Below, piece after piece: positions 30,126 through 39,216 of a DNA stretch of 44,801 bases (position 1 is its first letter; each line of letters begins with the position of its first letter). Both the position numbers and the translations under genes were made by a program. The notes under the pieces are model-generated. The model worked only from the letters and a program-made list of their open reading frames with translations. It ran no database searches and had not been told where the DNA came from. Source of the DNA: Burkholderiales bacterium (GTDB lineage Bacteria; Pseudomonadota; Gammaproteobacteria; Burkholderiales; Burkholderiaceae_C); assembly GCA_020354665.1 (NCBI GenBank), contig CP070653.1, positions 1,779,304 through 1,824,104 of the forward strand, in the 5' to 3' direction.

Positions 30126-32126
30126 ATGGCTACCACGCTCGACCTTGTCTTGCTGTACCTGATCGCCGCCGTGTTCGGCGTGGTGGTCTTCCGCTCGCTG
30201 CGCTTGCCACCCATGCTGGGCTACCTCGTGGTGGGCGTGCTGATCGGCCCCAATGCGCTCGCGCTCGCCAAAGATTCTGCCGGGGTCGGCCACCTGGCCG
30301 AGTTCGGCGTCGTGTTCCTGATGTTCGTGATCGGCCTGGAGTTCAATCTGCCCAAGCTGCGCAGCATGCGCACGCTCGTGTTTGGGCTGGGGTTCTCGCA
30401 GGTGGTCCTGACGATCGCCGGCGCCTTGCTCGGCCACTGGATGCTGGCGTATACGTTCTCGTTCACGGCGGTGGTGTGGGACCTGTCGTGGCAAGGCGCC
30501 GTCGTGCTCGGAAGCGCGTTCGCGATGTCGAGCACCGCAATCGTCGTCAAGCTGATGGCCGACCGACTGGAGCTGGAGTCCGAACACGGTCGGCGCGTGC
30601 TTGGTGTACTGCTGTTCCAGGACCTGGCTGTCGTACCGCTGCTGGTGCTGATCCCGGCTCTGCAATCCAGCGGCGGTGCGCTCACGGTCTCGATCGCCCT
30701 GGCGATCGCCAAGGCCGCCGCGCTGGTGATCCTCTTGCTCACCGGTGGGCAGAAGGTGATGCGCTGGTGGCTCACGCTGGTCGCACGCCGCAAGAGCGAC
30801 GAACTGTTCGTGCTGAACCTGCTGCTGATCACGCTCGGCCTGGCATGGCTCACCGAGCATGCCGGTCTGTCGCTTGCGTTGGGAGCGTTCGTCGCCGGCA
30901 TGCTCGTGGCCGAGACGGAATACAAGCACCAGGTCGAAACCGACATCCGACCCTTCCACGACGTGTTGCTAGGCCTCTTCTTCATCACCGTCGGCATGAA
31001 GCTCGATTGGCGGCCGGTGATCGACCTGTGGTATCTGGTGCTGTTGTTGACGACGCTCCCGATCTTCGCCAAGTTCGCGATCGTTGCCGGGCTGGCGCGC
31101 GTATTTCGCGCCGCACCGGGTGTGGCCCTGCGTACGGGCCTGTATCTCGCGCAGGCCGGCGAGTTCGGCTTCGTGCTGTTGTCGCTGGGGTCGGATTACC
31201 AGCTCATCGACGCCAAATGGCTGAGCCCGGTGCTTGCGTCGATGGTGCTTTCGATGCTGGCCACGCCCTTCATTGTGATGTACAGCAATCGCATCGTCGC
31301 GCGCGTGTCGTCTACCGATTGGATGATGCAGTCGGTGCAACTAACGTCGATCGCCAAGAAGGCGATTCGCACCGAGGCGCACGTCATCATCTGCGGCTTT
31401 GGCCGCAGCGGCCAGAACCTGGCGCGCCTGCTCGAGGCGGAGCGCATCCCGTACATGGCGCTGGACCTCGACCCCGACCGCATCAGGCAGGCCGCGGCGG
31501 CCGGCCAGAGCGTGGTCTTCGGCGATGCGGCCCGACTGCCGAGCCTGATGGCAGCCGGCCTGGCGCGCGCCAGCGCGGTAGTCGTGACGTATCACGACAC
31601 TCCGTCAGCGCTGAAAGTGTTGCGGCTGGTGCGTGAGCACACACCGAAGGTGCCGGTGATCGTGCGCACGATCGACGATACCGACCTGGAGAAGCTCCGC
31701 GCGGCCGGAGCGACCGAGGTCGTGCCCGAGGCGATTGAGGGTTCGCTGATGCTGGCCAGTCACGCGCTGGCATTGGTCGGTGTGCCGATGCGCCGTGTCA
31801 TTCGCCTGACACGCGATGCGCGCGACGCGCGCTACAGTCTGTTGCGGGGCTACTTCCACGGTGCCGACGACGACACCGCGGTCGAGCTCGACCAGAGCCG
31901 CCTGCTCAGCGTGACCCTGCCGCCGGCGGCCGGCAGCCTGGGCAAGACGCTCGCCGACTTGGCCCTGCACGCGGTCGGCGTCACCGTGGTTTCGGTGCGC
32001 CGCGGGACCGGCGCCGTCACTCACCCCGACGACAACCTTCGCTTGGACAGCGGCGACACCCTGGTCTTGTCAGGAAAGCCCGACGCGCTGGCGCTCGCCG
32101 AAGCCAAGCTGCTTGGCGGCGGATGA
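30126..32126 (+). CDS. CPA2-family cation/proton antiporter with RCK domains (KefB/KefC/YbaL-like)
   Basis: This 666-residue membrane protein couples K+ or Na+ movement to protons. Twelve or so helices fill residues 1-390, with the CPA2 motifs LRLPPMLGYLVVGVLIGP, FVIGLEFNLPKLRSM and LFFITVGMKLDW. A Rossmann RCK-N domain follows (HVIICGFGRSGQNLARLLE, about 418-535), then a TrkA-C-like domain (about 575-660, LLSVTLPPAAGSLGKTLADL). The gene diverges from kdsD, a common Burkholderiales arrangement. Which ion and ligand it uses cannot be read from the sequence. Confidence 0.93.
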   Translation: MATTLDLVLLYLIAAVFGVVVFRSLRLPPMLGYLVVGVLIGPNALALAKDSAGVGHLAEFGVVFLMFVIGLEFNLPKLRSMRTLVFGLGFSQVVLTIAGALLGHWMLAYTFSFTAVVWDLSWQGAVVLGSAFAMSSTAIVVKLMADRLELESEHGRRVLGVLLFQDLAVVPLLVLIPALQSSGGALTVSIALAIAKAAALVILLLTGGQKVMRWWLTLVARRKSDELFVLNLLLITLGLAWLTEHAGLSLALGAFVAGMLVAETEYKHQVETDIRPFHDVLLGLFFITVGMKLDWRPVIDLWYLVLLLTTLPIFAKFAIVAGLARVFRAAPGVALRTGLYLAQAGEFGFVLLSLGSDYQLIDAKWLSPVLASMVLSMLATPFIVMYSNRIVARVSSTDWMMQSVQLTSIAKKAIRTEAHVIICGFGRSGQNLARLLEAERIPYMALDLDPDRIRQAAAAGQSVVFGDAARLPSLMAAGLARASAVVVTYHDTPSALKVLRLVREHTPKVPVIVRTIDDTDLEKLRAAGATEVVPEAIEGSLMLASHALALVGVPMRRVIRLTRDARDARYSLLRGYFHGADDDTAVELDQSRLLSVTLPPAAGSLGKTLADLALHAVGVTVVSVRRGTGAVTHPDDNLRLDSGDTLVLSGKPDALALAEAKLLGGG

Positions 32127-32155
32127 CCGTGCTCGGCGCAACCAGCGCCGCGCCA

Positions 32156-32623
32156 TCAGGTCATCGGTGTCTGCCGGGCCAAGTTGGCACGCATACGCGC
32201 GGCCATCACTCCTCCGGCGGCGCGCAGTAACTCCAGCGCGATCAGCGGAACGCGCTGCGCCAACTCCTCGAAGCGCGGCCCGCGCAGCGCCCACACGATG
32301 CAATTCGTCATCGCCTCGACGTTGGCCATACGCGGCGAATCATTGAACAGGCCGGGCTCGCCGATCACTGCACCGGACCTCATGATCGCGATGCGGCTGG
32401 CGCCCGGCGGGCCGCCGGTCGCAAACACCTGCAGCGAACTCTGCTCGACCAAGTACATCGTGCGGTCGCTGTCACCCTGTTTGACCAGCAGGTCGCCGGC
32501 ACGAATCTCATGCCGGGTCAGGTATTGTGAAAGGACGCGCCATTGGTCCAGGCTCAGCCGTGTGCGCAGTGCGTCGTCTGCGTTGAGCGATTGCACTGAC
32601 TGCACCAGCTCCTTGATCTCCAT
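32156..32623 (-). CDS. Free-standing cyclic nucleotide-binding domain protein
   Basis: This 155-residue protein is a single cNMP-binding beta-barrel (about 25-125) with no DNA-binding helix-turn-helix and no membrane segment. The phosphate-binding cassette GEPGLFNDSPRMANV keeps the Glu89 and Arg98 that contact the ribose and phosphate in CRP-type domains, so nucleotide binding is plausible. ATG 32623 has a GAGGG ribosome site; an upstream GTG at 32644 is less likely. It converges on the antiporter gene with a 29-bp gap. The partner or output is unknown. Confidence 0.87.
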   Translation of the reverse strand: MEIKELVQSVQSLNADDALRTRLSLDQWRVLSQYLTRHEIRAGDLLVKQGDSDRTMYLVEQSSLQVFATGGPPGASRIAIMRSGAVIGEPGLFNDSPRMANVEAMTNCIVWALRGPRFEELAQRVPLIALELLRAAGGVMAARMRANLARQTPMT

Positions 32624-32771
32624 CGATCCCTCAGGGTAGGACACCCGCCAGGACCGACTCGCTCCGCTGGGGGTGAATTGCGTTGATTACACGAAATTAT
32701 CGGCAGCCTGCGCCCGACCGCAACCCGCTCACGCGGGATCGACACCGCTCGATCACGGATGGCGCGCGTAC

Positions 32772-34181
32772 TTACTTCCCGATGCAGAAGCGTCCGAAGA
32801 TCTCGCCAAGCAGATCGTCCGCAGTGAAAGAACCGGTGATCTCGCCGAGTGCCTGATGCGCCATCCGCAGCTCCTCGGCCAGCAGTTCGAGTGGCGCCTG
32901 CGCGCTGCCCGCCAGTCGCTGCGCCTCCTCCAGACGGTCTGCGCATCGGCTGAGCGCCTGCACATGCCGTGTACGCGCGATGAACACGCCTTCGGGCGAG
33001 GCGTGCCAGCCGGCGCGGCGCAGCAACTCCTCGCGCAGCGCGGCAAGGCCCTGTCCCGTCAGCGCCGAGACGGCGAGCGCATCGGGCGGCGCCGCAGCGA
33101 TGTCGGTCTTGTTGTAGACGTGCAGGATACGACCGACCTCACGAGCGCGCGGCGCGAGTTCGCGATCGAGCCGCGTTTCGGCCTGGTCGTACGCGGGTTC
33201 GCCGGCACGCGATGCATCGTGCAGCAAGACAATCGCATCCGCCTGCTCGATCGCCTGCCAGGTGCGCTCGATGCCGATGCGCTCGACCTCGTCGAATGTC
33301 TGGTCCGGATGACGCAGGCCGGCCGTGTCGACCACGTGCACGGGCACGCCCTCGATCTGGATCGTCTGACTGACCTTGTCGCGCGTCGTACCTGGTATCG
33401 GCGTGACGATGGCGAGTTCGGCGCCGGCCAATGCGTTGAGCAGCGAGCTCTTGCCGACGTTGGGCTGGCCCGCCAGCACGACATGCATGCCCTCGCGCAG
33501 AAGCATTCCCTGGCGCGTGCGCTCAAGCAGTGCCGCCAGGTCGGACCGCAGCCGCTCGATCTGGCGGCGCGCGTCGGCCTGTTGGACAAAGTCGATATCC
33601 TCTTCCGGAAAGTCCAGCGTCGCTTCGACCAGCGTGCGCAACGCGACGATTCGCTCAGCCAGGGCATTGACCGCTGCGGAGAGCGCGCCCGTAAGTGCAC
33701 GACCGGCCGAGCGGGCCGCCGCCTCCGTGCTCGCGTCGATCATGTCTGCCACCGCTTCGGCCTGCGCGAGGTCGAGCTTTCCGTTGAGGAAAGCGCGCTC
33801 GGTGAACTCCCCGGGCTGCGCGAGGCGCAAATTCGGCAGCCGGGCGCGACCCGCCGCGGCGTCGAGCTGCGCCGCGGCCTCCAGACACCGCGCGACGATC
33901 AGCTGCAGGACCACCGGGCCGCCGTGCGCTTGCAGTTCGAGCACGTCCTCACCGGTGTACGAATGCGGTGCTGGGAAGTACACCGCCAGGCCCCGATCGA
34001 TCGGCTCGCCGCCCGCATCGAGAAACGGCAGCAGCATGGCGCGCCGCGGTTCCAGTGGCCTGCGAAACAAGTCGTCGATCAGCCCATCGAGCTGCCGTGC
34101 AGAGATGCGCACGATGCCTACCGCAGCGCGTCCAGGCGCAGTCGCTACTGCGATGATGGGGTCTTCGTGTCTAGGCAACAC
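32772..34181 (-). CDS. mnmE: tRNA modification GTPase MnmE (TrmE)
   Basis: This 469-residue GTPase works with MnmG to modify wobble uridine 34 of certain tRNAs. The N-terminal folate-binding domain ([51 protein letters not shown]) precedes the helical domain and an inserted G domain with GQPNVGKS at 238-245, DTAGLR, and NKTD. The C-terminal CIGK motif, needed for modification, is intact. The start is GTG 34181; a TTG follows immediately and no good ribosome site is visible. An inverted repeat sits 12 bp upstream. Confidence 0.96.
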   Translation of the reverse strand: MLPRHEDPIIAVATAPGRAAVGIVRISARQLDGLIDDLFRRPLEPRRAMLLPFLDAGGEPIDRGLAVYFPAPHSYTGEDVLELQAHGGPVVLQLIVARCLEAAAQLDAAAGRARLPNLRLAQPGEFTERAFLNGKLDLAQAEAVADMIDASTEAAARSAGRALTGALSAAVNALAERIVALRTLVEATLDFPEEDIDFVQQADARRQIERLRSDLAALLERTRQGMLLREGMHVVLAGQPNVGKSSLLNALAGAELAIVTPIPGTTRDKVSQTIQIEGVPVHVVDTAGLRHPDQTFDEVERIGIERTWQAIEQADAIVLLHDASRAGEPAYDQAETRLDRELAPRAREVGRILHVYNKTDIAAAPPDALAVSALTGQGLAALREELLRRAGWHASPEGVFIARTRHVQALSRCADRLEEAQRLAGSAQAPLELLAEELRMAHQALGEITGSFTADDLLGEIFGRFCIGK

Positions 34182-34563
34182 GGGCCCATTCTCGGGCAGC
34201 GCCGCAACCGCGCCGCTGCCCGCTCTCGCAAGGAAGCCCGCCGGTATCGCTACCGGCGGGCCTCAGGCGTTGGCGCGGGGGGAAGCGCCGGCCGGATCGG
34301 ACGTGTCCGGCCGAGTCACCCTCCCGAGCCAGCGACGAGCCTTGCGCCGTCGCTGGGTCTTCCCCGCATGGAATGGTGGTGCGTTTTCACCGAGGCGCCA
34401 CTGTGTCTCGAGAATGCCCGTGACACAAGGAGCTCGACGACAGGATCGGCCCCTGGCGGTGGAAATTCACCCCCCTCGCCAGGTGGTGACCCCGCAGCTG
34501 TGGGGCCTTTGCTCGTAAACGCCATTGGCAAATGCCCCAGCGCGGAGCGGCGCGAGCGCTCCG
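34182..34563. other. Intergenic region between yidC and mnmE with several hairpins
   Basis: This 382-bp gap has no gene I can support but carries at least four inverted repeats: CGGGCAGCG/CGCTGCCCG (34193-34222), CCCGCCGGT/ACCGGCGGG (34237-34260), CGGCCGGA/TCCGGCCG (34289-34313) and CCTGGCG/CGCCAGG (34452-34483). The second is followed on the minus strand by CTTCCTTG and could terminate the yidC transcript, though there is no clean T-tract. The first lies just upstream of the mnmE start. Confidence 0.5.
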
Positions 34564-36228
34564 TCACTTTCCGACGCCGAGGGAACGGTTGATCGTCCAC
34601 TGTTGAGCGATCGACAACAGGTTGTTGGTCAACCAGTAGAGGACGAGGCCGGCCGGGAAGATGAAGAACATCACCGAAAACACCAGCGGCATGATCCACA
34701 TCATGCGCGCCTGCACGGGGTCCGGCGGGGTCGGATTGAGCCAGGTCTGCAGCAGCGTCGAGGCGGTCATCAGCAGCGGCAGGATGTAATAAGGATCCTT
34801 GGCCGACAGATCGGTGATCCAGCCGATCCACGGCGCCTGTCGCATTTCGACGCTCGACAGCAGCACCCAGTAAAGCGCAATGAAGAACGGGATCTGCACC
34901 AAGATCGGCAGGCAGCCGCCGAGCGGATTGACCTTCTCCTCGCGGTAGATGCGCATCATCTCCTGCTGCATCTGCTGCGGGTTGTCCTTGTGCCGCTCGC
35001 GCATCTCCATCACGCGCGGGTTGACCGCCTTCATCTTGGCCATCGAGCGGTAGGCACTGGCGTTGAGCCAATAGAACGCGATCTTGAGCAGCACGACCAG
35101 CGCGACGATCGACCAGCCCCAATTGCCGAGTACCTTGTGCACCTTATCGAGCAGCCAGAACAGCGGCTTGGCCAGGATCGTGACCCAGCCGTAGTCCTTG
35201 ACCAGTTCGAGGCCGGGCGCCAGCGCTTCGAGCTTCTTCTCCTCCTGGGGCCCGACGAACAGGACGTGGTCGAGCGAGCGGGTCGCACCCGGCTCAACGG
35301 TGCCGACCGGAAACAGCATGCCCACCGAATACAGATTGGCGTCGACCTTGCGCGTGTAGAACTCCCGCGGCCCCGGCGCGGTGTGCAGCCAGGCACTCGC
35401 GAAGTAATGCTGCACCATCGCGACCCATCCGTCGTTGGCGCTCCTGTCGTACGCCGTGTCGCCCTTCTCGATGTCGCCGAATGCAACCTTCTTGAACTTC
35501 GAGGCGTCGTTGTAGATCGCCGGTCCGGTGAAGGTGAAGTAGAAGCTCGATTCCCCCGCCGGCGCATTGCCGTCGCGCACCAGCTGCACGTACAGCTGCG
35601 GCGCGACAGGGGTGGTACCTTCGTTGACGACTTCGTGCTTGACGCCGATCGTGTAATCGCCACGTTTGAGGCTGAACGTCTTGACAAGCTTGATGCCGCC
35701 GGCCTCCGCTGACTCGAAGCGAACGCTCAACGTGTCGTGGCCGGCCTGCAGCGACCGATCCCCCGGCGCTACCGAAAACCGGCTCAGGTGCGTCGGGGCG
35801 CCGGTAACACCGACGAGTCCCGACTGCGCCACGTACTGGCGCTGCGCCGAGCGGTCGAAAACCACCACGTTCTGCCGTGGGTCGAGTTGATCGCGGTACT
35901 TGAGCAATTCGACCTTCACGATGCTGGCACCCGCGGTGTCGAAACTCACGCGCGCCAAATCGGTGGTGACCGCGACCACCTCACCGGCCGTCGGCGTCGG
36001 GATCGGCAGCGCCGCGGGCGGCGCCGAGCCGGTGGTCGGGACCGGCGCCCCTGAAGGCGAAGGTGCGGGCACCCCGCTCGCGGCCGATCCCGGCGCCGCC
36101 GACGGCTGCGAGGTACTGGCCGAGCCGAACAACGACGGCTGGCCGGTGTGCTTGTTCCATGCGTCCCACAGCAGCACCAGCGACATCGTGAAGACCACCC
36201 AGAGTAGGGTGCGGCGGATATCGGTCAT
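34564..36228 (-). CDS. yidC: Membrane protein insertase YidC
   Basis: This 554-residue insertase helps Sec-dependent and independent proteins enter the inner membrane. It has an N-terminal helix (about 5-22, TLLWVVFTMSLVLLWDAW), a proline/alanine linker (40-85), a large periplasmic beta-domain (about 85-340), and the conserved five-helix core starting around 360 (GWSIVALVVLLKIAFYWLN, NPLGGCLPILVQIPFFIALYWVLL, FIFPAGLVLYWLTNNLLSIAQQW). The ATG at 36228 overlaps the yidD stop by four bases, so the two are coupled. Confidence 0.97.
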   Translation of the reverse strand: MTDIRRTLLWVVFTMSLVLLWDAWNKHTGQPSLFGSASTSQPSAAPGSAASGVPAPSPSGAPVPTTGSAPPAALPIPTPTAGEVVAVTTDLARVSFDTAGASIVKVELLKYRDQLDPRQNVVVFDRSAQRQYVAQSGLVGVTGAPTHLSRFSVAPGDRSLQAGHDTLSVRFESAEAGGIKLVKTFSLKRGDYTIGVKHEVVNEGTTPVAPQLYVQLVRDGNAPAGESSFYFTFTGPAIYNDASKFKKVAFGDIEKGDTAYDRSANDGWVAMVQHYFASAWLHTAPGPREFYTRKVDANLYSVGMLFPVGTVEPGATRSLDHVLFVGPQEEKKLEALAPGLELVKDYGWVTILAKPLFWLLDKVHKVLGNWGWSIVALVVLLKIAFYWLNASAYRSMAKMKAVNPRVMEMRERHKDNPQQMQQEMMRIYREEKVNPLGGCLPILVQIPFFIALYWVLLSSVEMRQAPWIGWITDLSAKDPYYILPLLMTASTLLQTWLNPTPPDPVQARMMWIMPLVFSVMFFIFPAGLVLYWLTNNLLSIAQQWTINRSLGVGK

Positions 36229-36515
36229 GCGGAGGGTCCAGGACGGCTGGTCGGTTGGTCGTGCCGCGCGTGCGAAAAGCGCCCGAGCCACCGCGGCCGA
36301 TCATGCGGGACAGGATCGATGCCGCCGGCGCACCAGGGGTGACATCGCACAACGCGGCGTAGCGCGAGGTAGCTGCCCATTCCCGCACCGTGCCGCTCGA
36401 TCGATTCGATCGCGTAGACCGAGCATGTCGGCTCGAACCGGCACTGGCTGCCGAGCCAGGGACTGAACAGCAGCCGGTAGCCGCGCAAGATCGTGGTGAG
36501 CAGACGCTGGATCAT
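36225..36515 (-). CDS. yidD: Membrane protein insertion efficiency factor YidD
   Basis: This 96-residue protein assists YidC. The family block FSPWLGSQCRFEPTCSVYAIESIERHG with its cysteines and the RVVRCHPWCAGGIDPVP motif are both intact; the N-terminus (MIQRLLTTILRGYRLL) is an amphipathic membrane-associated helix. ATG 36515 is preferred on family length; a TTG 21 bp upstream overlapping the rnpA stop is the alternative. It lies between rnpA and yidC in the canonical order. Confidence 0.93.
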   Translation of the reverse strand: MIQRLLTTILRGYRLLFSPWLGSQCRFEPTCSVYAIESIERHGAGMGSYLALRRVVRCHPWCAGGIDPVPHDRPRWLGRFSHARHDQPTSRPGPSA

Positions 36516-36525
36516 GCGCGGCACT

Positions 36526-37032
36526 TCATCGATCAAACCGCGCTGCGCGCCTCAGCACAGAGTCGACCTCGGCGCGCACCGCATGACGTAGCGCCACAGA
36601 CGCCGCGCTCGGGCACGGCAGCCCCTCGAACGGCGCGCGCAGGCGAACCACCCAGATCCCGGGCGGCAGGATCGGGGCAGACCGTTCGAACCCCGCACGG
36701 ATCTCGCGCCGGATCAAGTTGCGCGTCACTGAGCGTCCTGCGCATCGCTTCGGAACGACCATGCCAAGCCAAAAGCCCTGAACAGCCGCTTGAGAAGCGG
36801 CACATACGAGCCGCCCCGAACCCGTGCGCGTCGCTCCATCCACAGGCATTGACCGCGCCGATACCTCGCCTGTTGACAAGTGCCTCGATCCAAGATAAGC
36901 GGAGAGTCCGGCCGGCCGGCCCGCGGCGCGCGCGAGATGATGGACCGAGAAATGCTGGGCGCTGGCCCGGCTGCGGGTCGCCAGTGCGTCCTCGAAGTCC
37001 TTCGAGCGGGTAATCCGGCGGATCTTGGCCAA
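36526..37032 (-). CDS. rnpA: Ribonuclease P protein component, enlarged
   Basis: This is the protein subunit that helps RNase P RNA mature tRNA 5' ends. Core elements are RRITRSKDFEDALATRSRASAQHFSVHH (5-32) and, later, LGMVVPKRCAGRSVTRNLIRREIR (89-112) with the RNR-type basic motif. Between them sits a segment of about 50 residues (34-86) that is missing from most RnpA proteins, making 168 residues against the usual 115-140. The only start in frame is TTG 37032 without a clear ribosome site; the frame is open without ATG or GTG back to a TGA 22 codons upstream. It follows rpmH by 68 bp. Confidence 0.9.
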   Translation of the reverse strand: MAKIRRITRSKDFEDALATRSRASAQHFSVHHLARAAGRPAGLSAYLGSRHLSTGEVSARSMPVDGATRTGSGRLVCAASQAAVQGFWLGMVVPKRCAGRSVTRNLIRREIRAGFERSAPILPPGIWVVRLRAPFEGLPCPSAASVALRHAVRAEVDSVLRRAARFDR

Positions 37033-37100
37033 GACACGGCCCGCAGGGTAGTCCGAGACACGCCGCGCGACGGGATAGCTCGCCGGGATCGTTCACCTGC

Positions 37101-37235
37101 TCAAACGGACAGCCGCTTGCGCCCTTTCGCCCGACGCGCATTGACCACGGCGCGGCCGCCGCGCGTCTTCATGCGCACGAGGAAGCCGTGCGTTCGAGCG
37201 CGACGGATTTTGGAGGGTTGGTAGGTGCGTTTCAT
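37101..37235 (-). CDS. rpmH: 50S ribosomal protein L34
   Basis: This is a 44-residue, very basic ribosomal protein. The full sequence from [18 protein letters not shown] to AKGRKRLSV is the near-invariant L34. ATG 37235 has a GAGGA ribosome site eight bases upstream. It is the first gene of the rpmH-rnpA-yidD-yidC run and diverges from dnaA across the origin-like gap. Confidence 0.98.
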   Translation of the reverse strand: MKRTYQPSKIRRARTHGFLVRMKTRGGRAVVNARRAKGRKRLSV

Positions 37236-37396
37236 CGAGATGTCCTCGGGGCTGGGGGTGCTCGGTTTCTGGGTGCTGGCCCGGCGACGGCGCAAGGCCT
37301 GCCTGAACGGCACGACACCCTGCGTTCAGCCCGGTCAGGTTGCCACCAAGCGTCCTGCTGCGCCGCAGAGCGCCTGGCGATTGCGGAAAACCTGTG

Positions 37397-37426
37397 ATTA
37401 CAGCAAAAACTGGCCGTTACCGTCAA
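37397..37426 (-). promoter_or_regulatory. rpmH operon promoter
   Basis: On the minus strand TTGACG (37426-37421) and TGTAAT (37402-37397) stand 18 bp apart, five of six matches to each sigma-70 consensus element. Transcription would start about 155 bases before the rpmH ATG, leaving a long leader. The -10 overlaps a short inverted repeat CTGTGATTACAG (37392-37403). Confidence 0.65.
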
Positions 37427-37482
37427 ACTTTGATGAGTTCGGACTGCATCGGAAGCGCCGGCTAGCCTGATCGGGCCGGATC

Positions 37483-37522
37483 TGTGGATAACCTGCCCGG
37501 CACGCTTGGATGCGGCTACAAT
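37483..37522 (+). promoter_or_regulatory. dnaA promoter with DnaA box
   Basis: A TACAAT -10 element lies at 37517-37522, 32 bp before the dnaA ATG; no good -35 is present. A perfect DnaA box (reading TGTGGATAA on this strand, 37483-37491) lies immediately upstream of the -35 position, and a one-mismatch box TTCTCCACA lies between the -10 and the start codon. This layout fits DnaA autoregulation. Confidence 0.55.
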
Positions 37523-37554
37523 CTGCGCCTCACAAGAACGAGTTCTCCACAGAA

Positions 37555-38976
37555 ATGGGCGCCGACCTATGGCAGCGGGGCTGCGAACGCCTCGCGATCG
37601 AGTTGCCTGAGCAGCAGTTCAACACCTGGATCCGACCATTGCCTCCGGCGGAAATTGCCGAGGGCGCGGGCGACTGCGTCGTGGCATCGGTGCGCGTACC
37701 CAACCGATTCAAGCTCGACTGGATTCGGAATCAATACGCCACGCGGATCGAAACGGTGTTGTCCGAATTGGCTGGCAAGCCGGTGCGACTCGAGCTCACG
37801 CTCGCGCTGCGCGACGGCCGCACCGCAACCCCTGCCAGCGAAACCCAACCCATGCAGCGCCCCATCGGCATCGCCAGCGTGCTGCCGATCCAGCAGGCCA
37901 ATGGCTACGACGCGCCGTCCGTGCCGATGGCGGTCGCTCACGTGAACGCCACGACCAGGCACCGCCTGAATCCGGCACTGACCTTCGAAAACCTGGTGCC
38001 GGGCCGCGCCAATCAGATGGCTCGCACCGCTGCGTTGCATGTGGCCGGCGCGCCGGGGCAGATGTACAACCCCTTGTTCATCTATGGCGGCGTCGGACTG
38101 GGCAAGACGCACTTGATCCACGCCGTGGGCAACGCACTGCTGAAGGACCGCCCGGAGGCGCGTGTGCTGTACCTGCACGCCGAGCAGTTCATCTCCGACG
38201 TGGTGAAGAACTACCAGCGCAAGACATTCGACGAACTGAAGGCGAAGTACCACTCGCTGGACCTGTTGCTGATCGACGATGTCCAGTTCTTCGCCGGTAA
38301 GGAACGCACGCAGGAAGAATTCTTCAATGCCTTCGAGGCACTACTGGCCAAGAAGGCCCACATCATCATGACCAGCGATACCTATCCCAAGGGGCTGGTC
38401 GACATCGACGAGCGGTTGACTTCGCGCTTCGACGCCGGACTGACCGTGGCGATCGAGCCTCCCGAGCTTGAGATGCGGGTCGCGATCCTGATGAAGAAGG
38501 CCGAGATCGAGGGTGCCGTGATGCCCGAGGACGTCGCCTTCTTCGTGGCCAAGAATGTGCGCGCGAATGTGCGCGAGCTCGAGGGTGCACTGCGGAAGAT
38601 TCTTGCCTATTCGCGCTTCAGCCAGAAAGACATCAACATCCAACTCGCCCGCGAAGCCCTGAAGGACCTGCTATCGATCCAGAACCGTCAGATCGGCGTC
38701 GAGAACATCCAGAAGACGGTCGCTGACTTCTACAAGATCAAGGTTGCCGACATGTACAGCAAGAAGCGGCCCGCGAGCATCGCGCGGCCGCGGCAAATCG
38801 CGATGTACTTGGCCAAGGAAATGACCCAAAAGAGCCTGCCCGAAATCGGTGAACTCTTCGGCGGGCGCGACCACACAACGGTATTGCATGCGGTGCGTAA
38901 GATCGGCGGCGAGCGACAGAAGAACAGCGAACTCAACCAGCAGCTCCACGTGCTGGAGCAAACCCTGAAAGGATGA
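37555..38976 (+). CDS. dnaA: Chromosomal replication initiator DnaA
   Basis: This 473-residue AAA+ initiator opens oriC. Domain I (1-85: [25 protein letters not shown]), a variable linker (about 85-140), the AAA+ domain with Walker [11 protein letters not shown] and Walker [11 protein letters not shown], and C-terminal domain IV with [15 protein letters not shown] are all intact. ATG 37555 matches relatives' N-termini; an in-frame ATG 45 bp upstream would run through the -10 region. No Shine-Dalgarno sequence precedes the ATG; the bases there are a DnaA-box-like TTCTCCACAGAA. Confidence 0.97.
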   Translation: MGADLWQRGCERLAIELPEQQFNTWIRPLPPAEIAEGAGDCVVASVRVPNRFKLDWIRNQYATRIETVLSELAGKPVRLELTLALRDGRTATPASETQPMQRPIGIASVLPIQQANGYDAPSVPMAVAHVNATTRHRLNPALTFENLVPGRANQMARTAALHVAGAPGQMYNPLFIYGGVGLGKTHLIHAVGNALLKDRPEARVLYLHAEQFISDVVKNYQRKTFDELKAKYHSLDLLLIDDVQFFAGKERTQEEFFNAFEALLAKKAHIIMTSDTYPKGLVDIDERLTSRFDAGLTVAIEPPELEMRVAILMKKAEIEGAVMPEDVAFFVAKNVRANVRELEGALRKILAYSRFSQKDINIQLAREALKDLLSIQNRQIGVENIQKTVADFYKIKVADMYSKKRPASIARPRQIAMYLAKEMTQKSLPEIGELFGGRDHTTVLHAVRKIGGERQKNSELNQQLHVLEQTLKG

Positions 38977-39045
38977 CGCGCCTGCTTGAACCGAGCGGCG
39001 CTGTCGCATGGCAAGCCTGGGGACAACCGCCGAACAACCCTCCAG

Positions 39046-39173
39046 CTATCCACAGTGTGCGTGCGAACGGCGAAGTTATTGATCTGCAGGCCGTGCGCAT
39101 ATCAGGACCCCGCCCACAACCTTGCCCCTGCTCCAAATCCTTGACCTCACGAGCGAAAATGACGTTCTCCACA
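39046..39173 (+). promoter_or_regulatory. DnaA-box-like sites upstream of dnaN
   Basis: The 240-bp dnaA-dnaN gap contains CTATCCACA (39046-39054) and TTCTCCACA (39165-39173), each one mismatch from TTATCCACA. The second sits in the context GTTCTCCACAGA, which also occurs (as AGTTCTCCACAGA) right before dnaA. They may bind DnaA for dnaN control or extend the origin. Confidence 0.5.
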
Positions 39174-39216
39174 GACTGGGCCCGACCCTATTAGAACGAC
39201 CACACGAGGAGAAGAA

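Larger units (their letters stand above)
37236..37554. other. rpmH-dnaA intergenic region, candidate chromosomal origin (oriC)
   Basis: This 319-bp region separates divergent rpmH and dnaA, a common bacterial origin site. It has one perfect DnaA box (TTATCCACA on the minus strand, 37483-37491), a one-mismatch box TTCTCCACA (37543-37551) touching the dnaA start, and a relatively A/T-rich patch around 37384-37440 that could unwind. Only two boxes are clear, fewer than many origins, so the functional origin may include the dnaA-dnaN gap as well. Confidence 0.55.

Noticed and set aside
30066-30959. Upstream extension of the kdsD frame by almost 300 codons
   Set aside because: It runs antisense through the membrane part of the antiporter gene and has a Gln/His/Arg-rich composition; kdsD homology starts at 30065.
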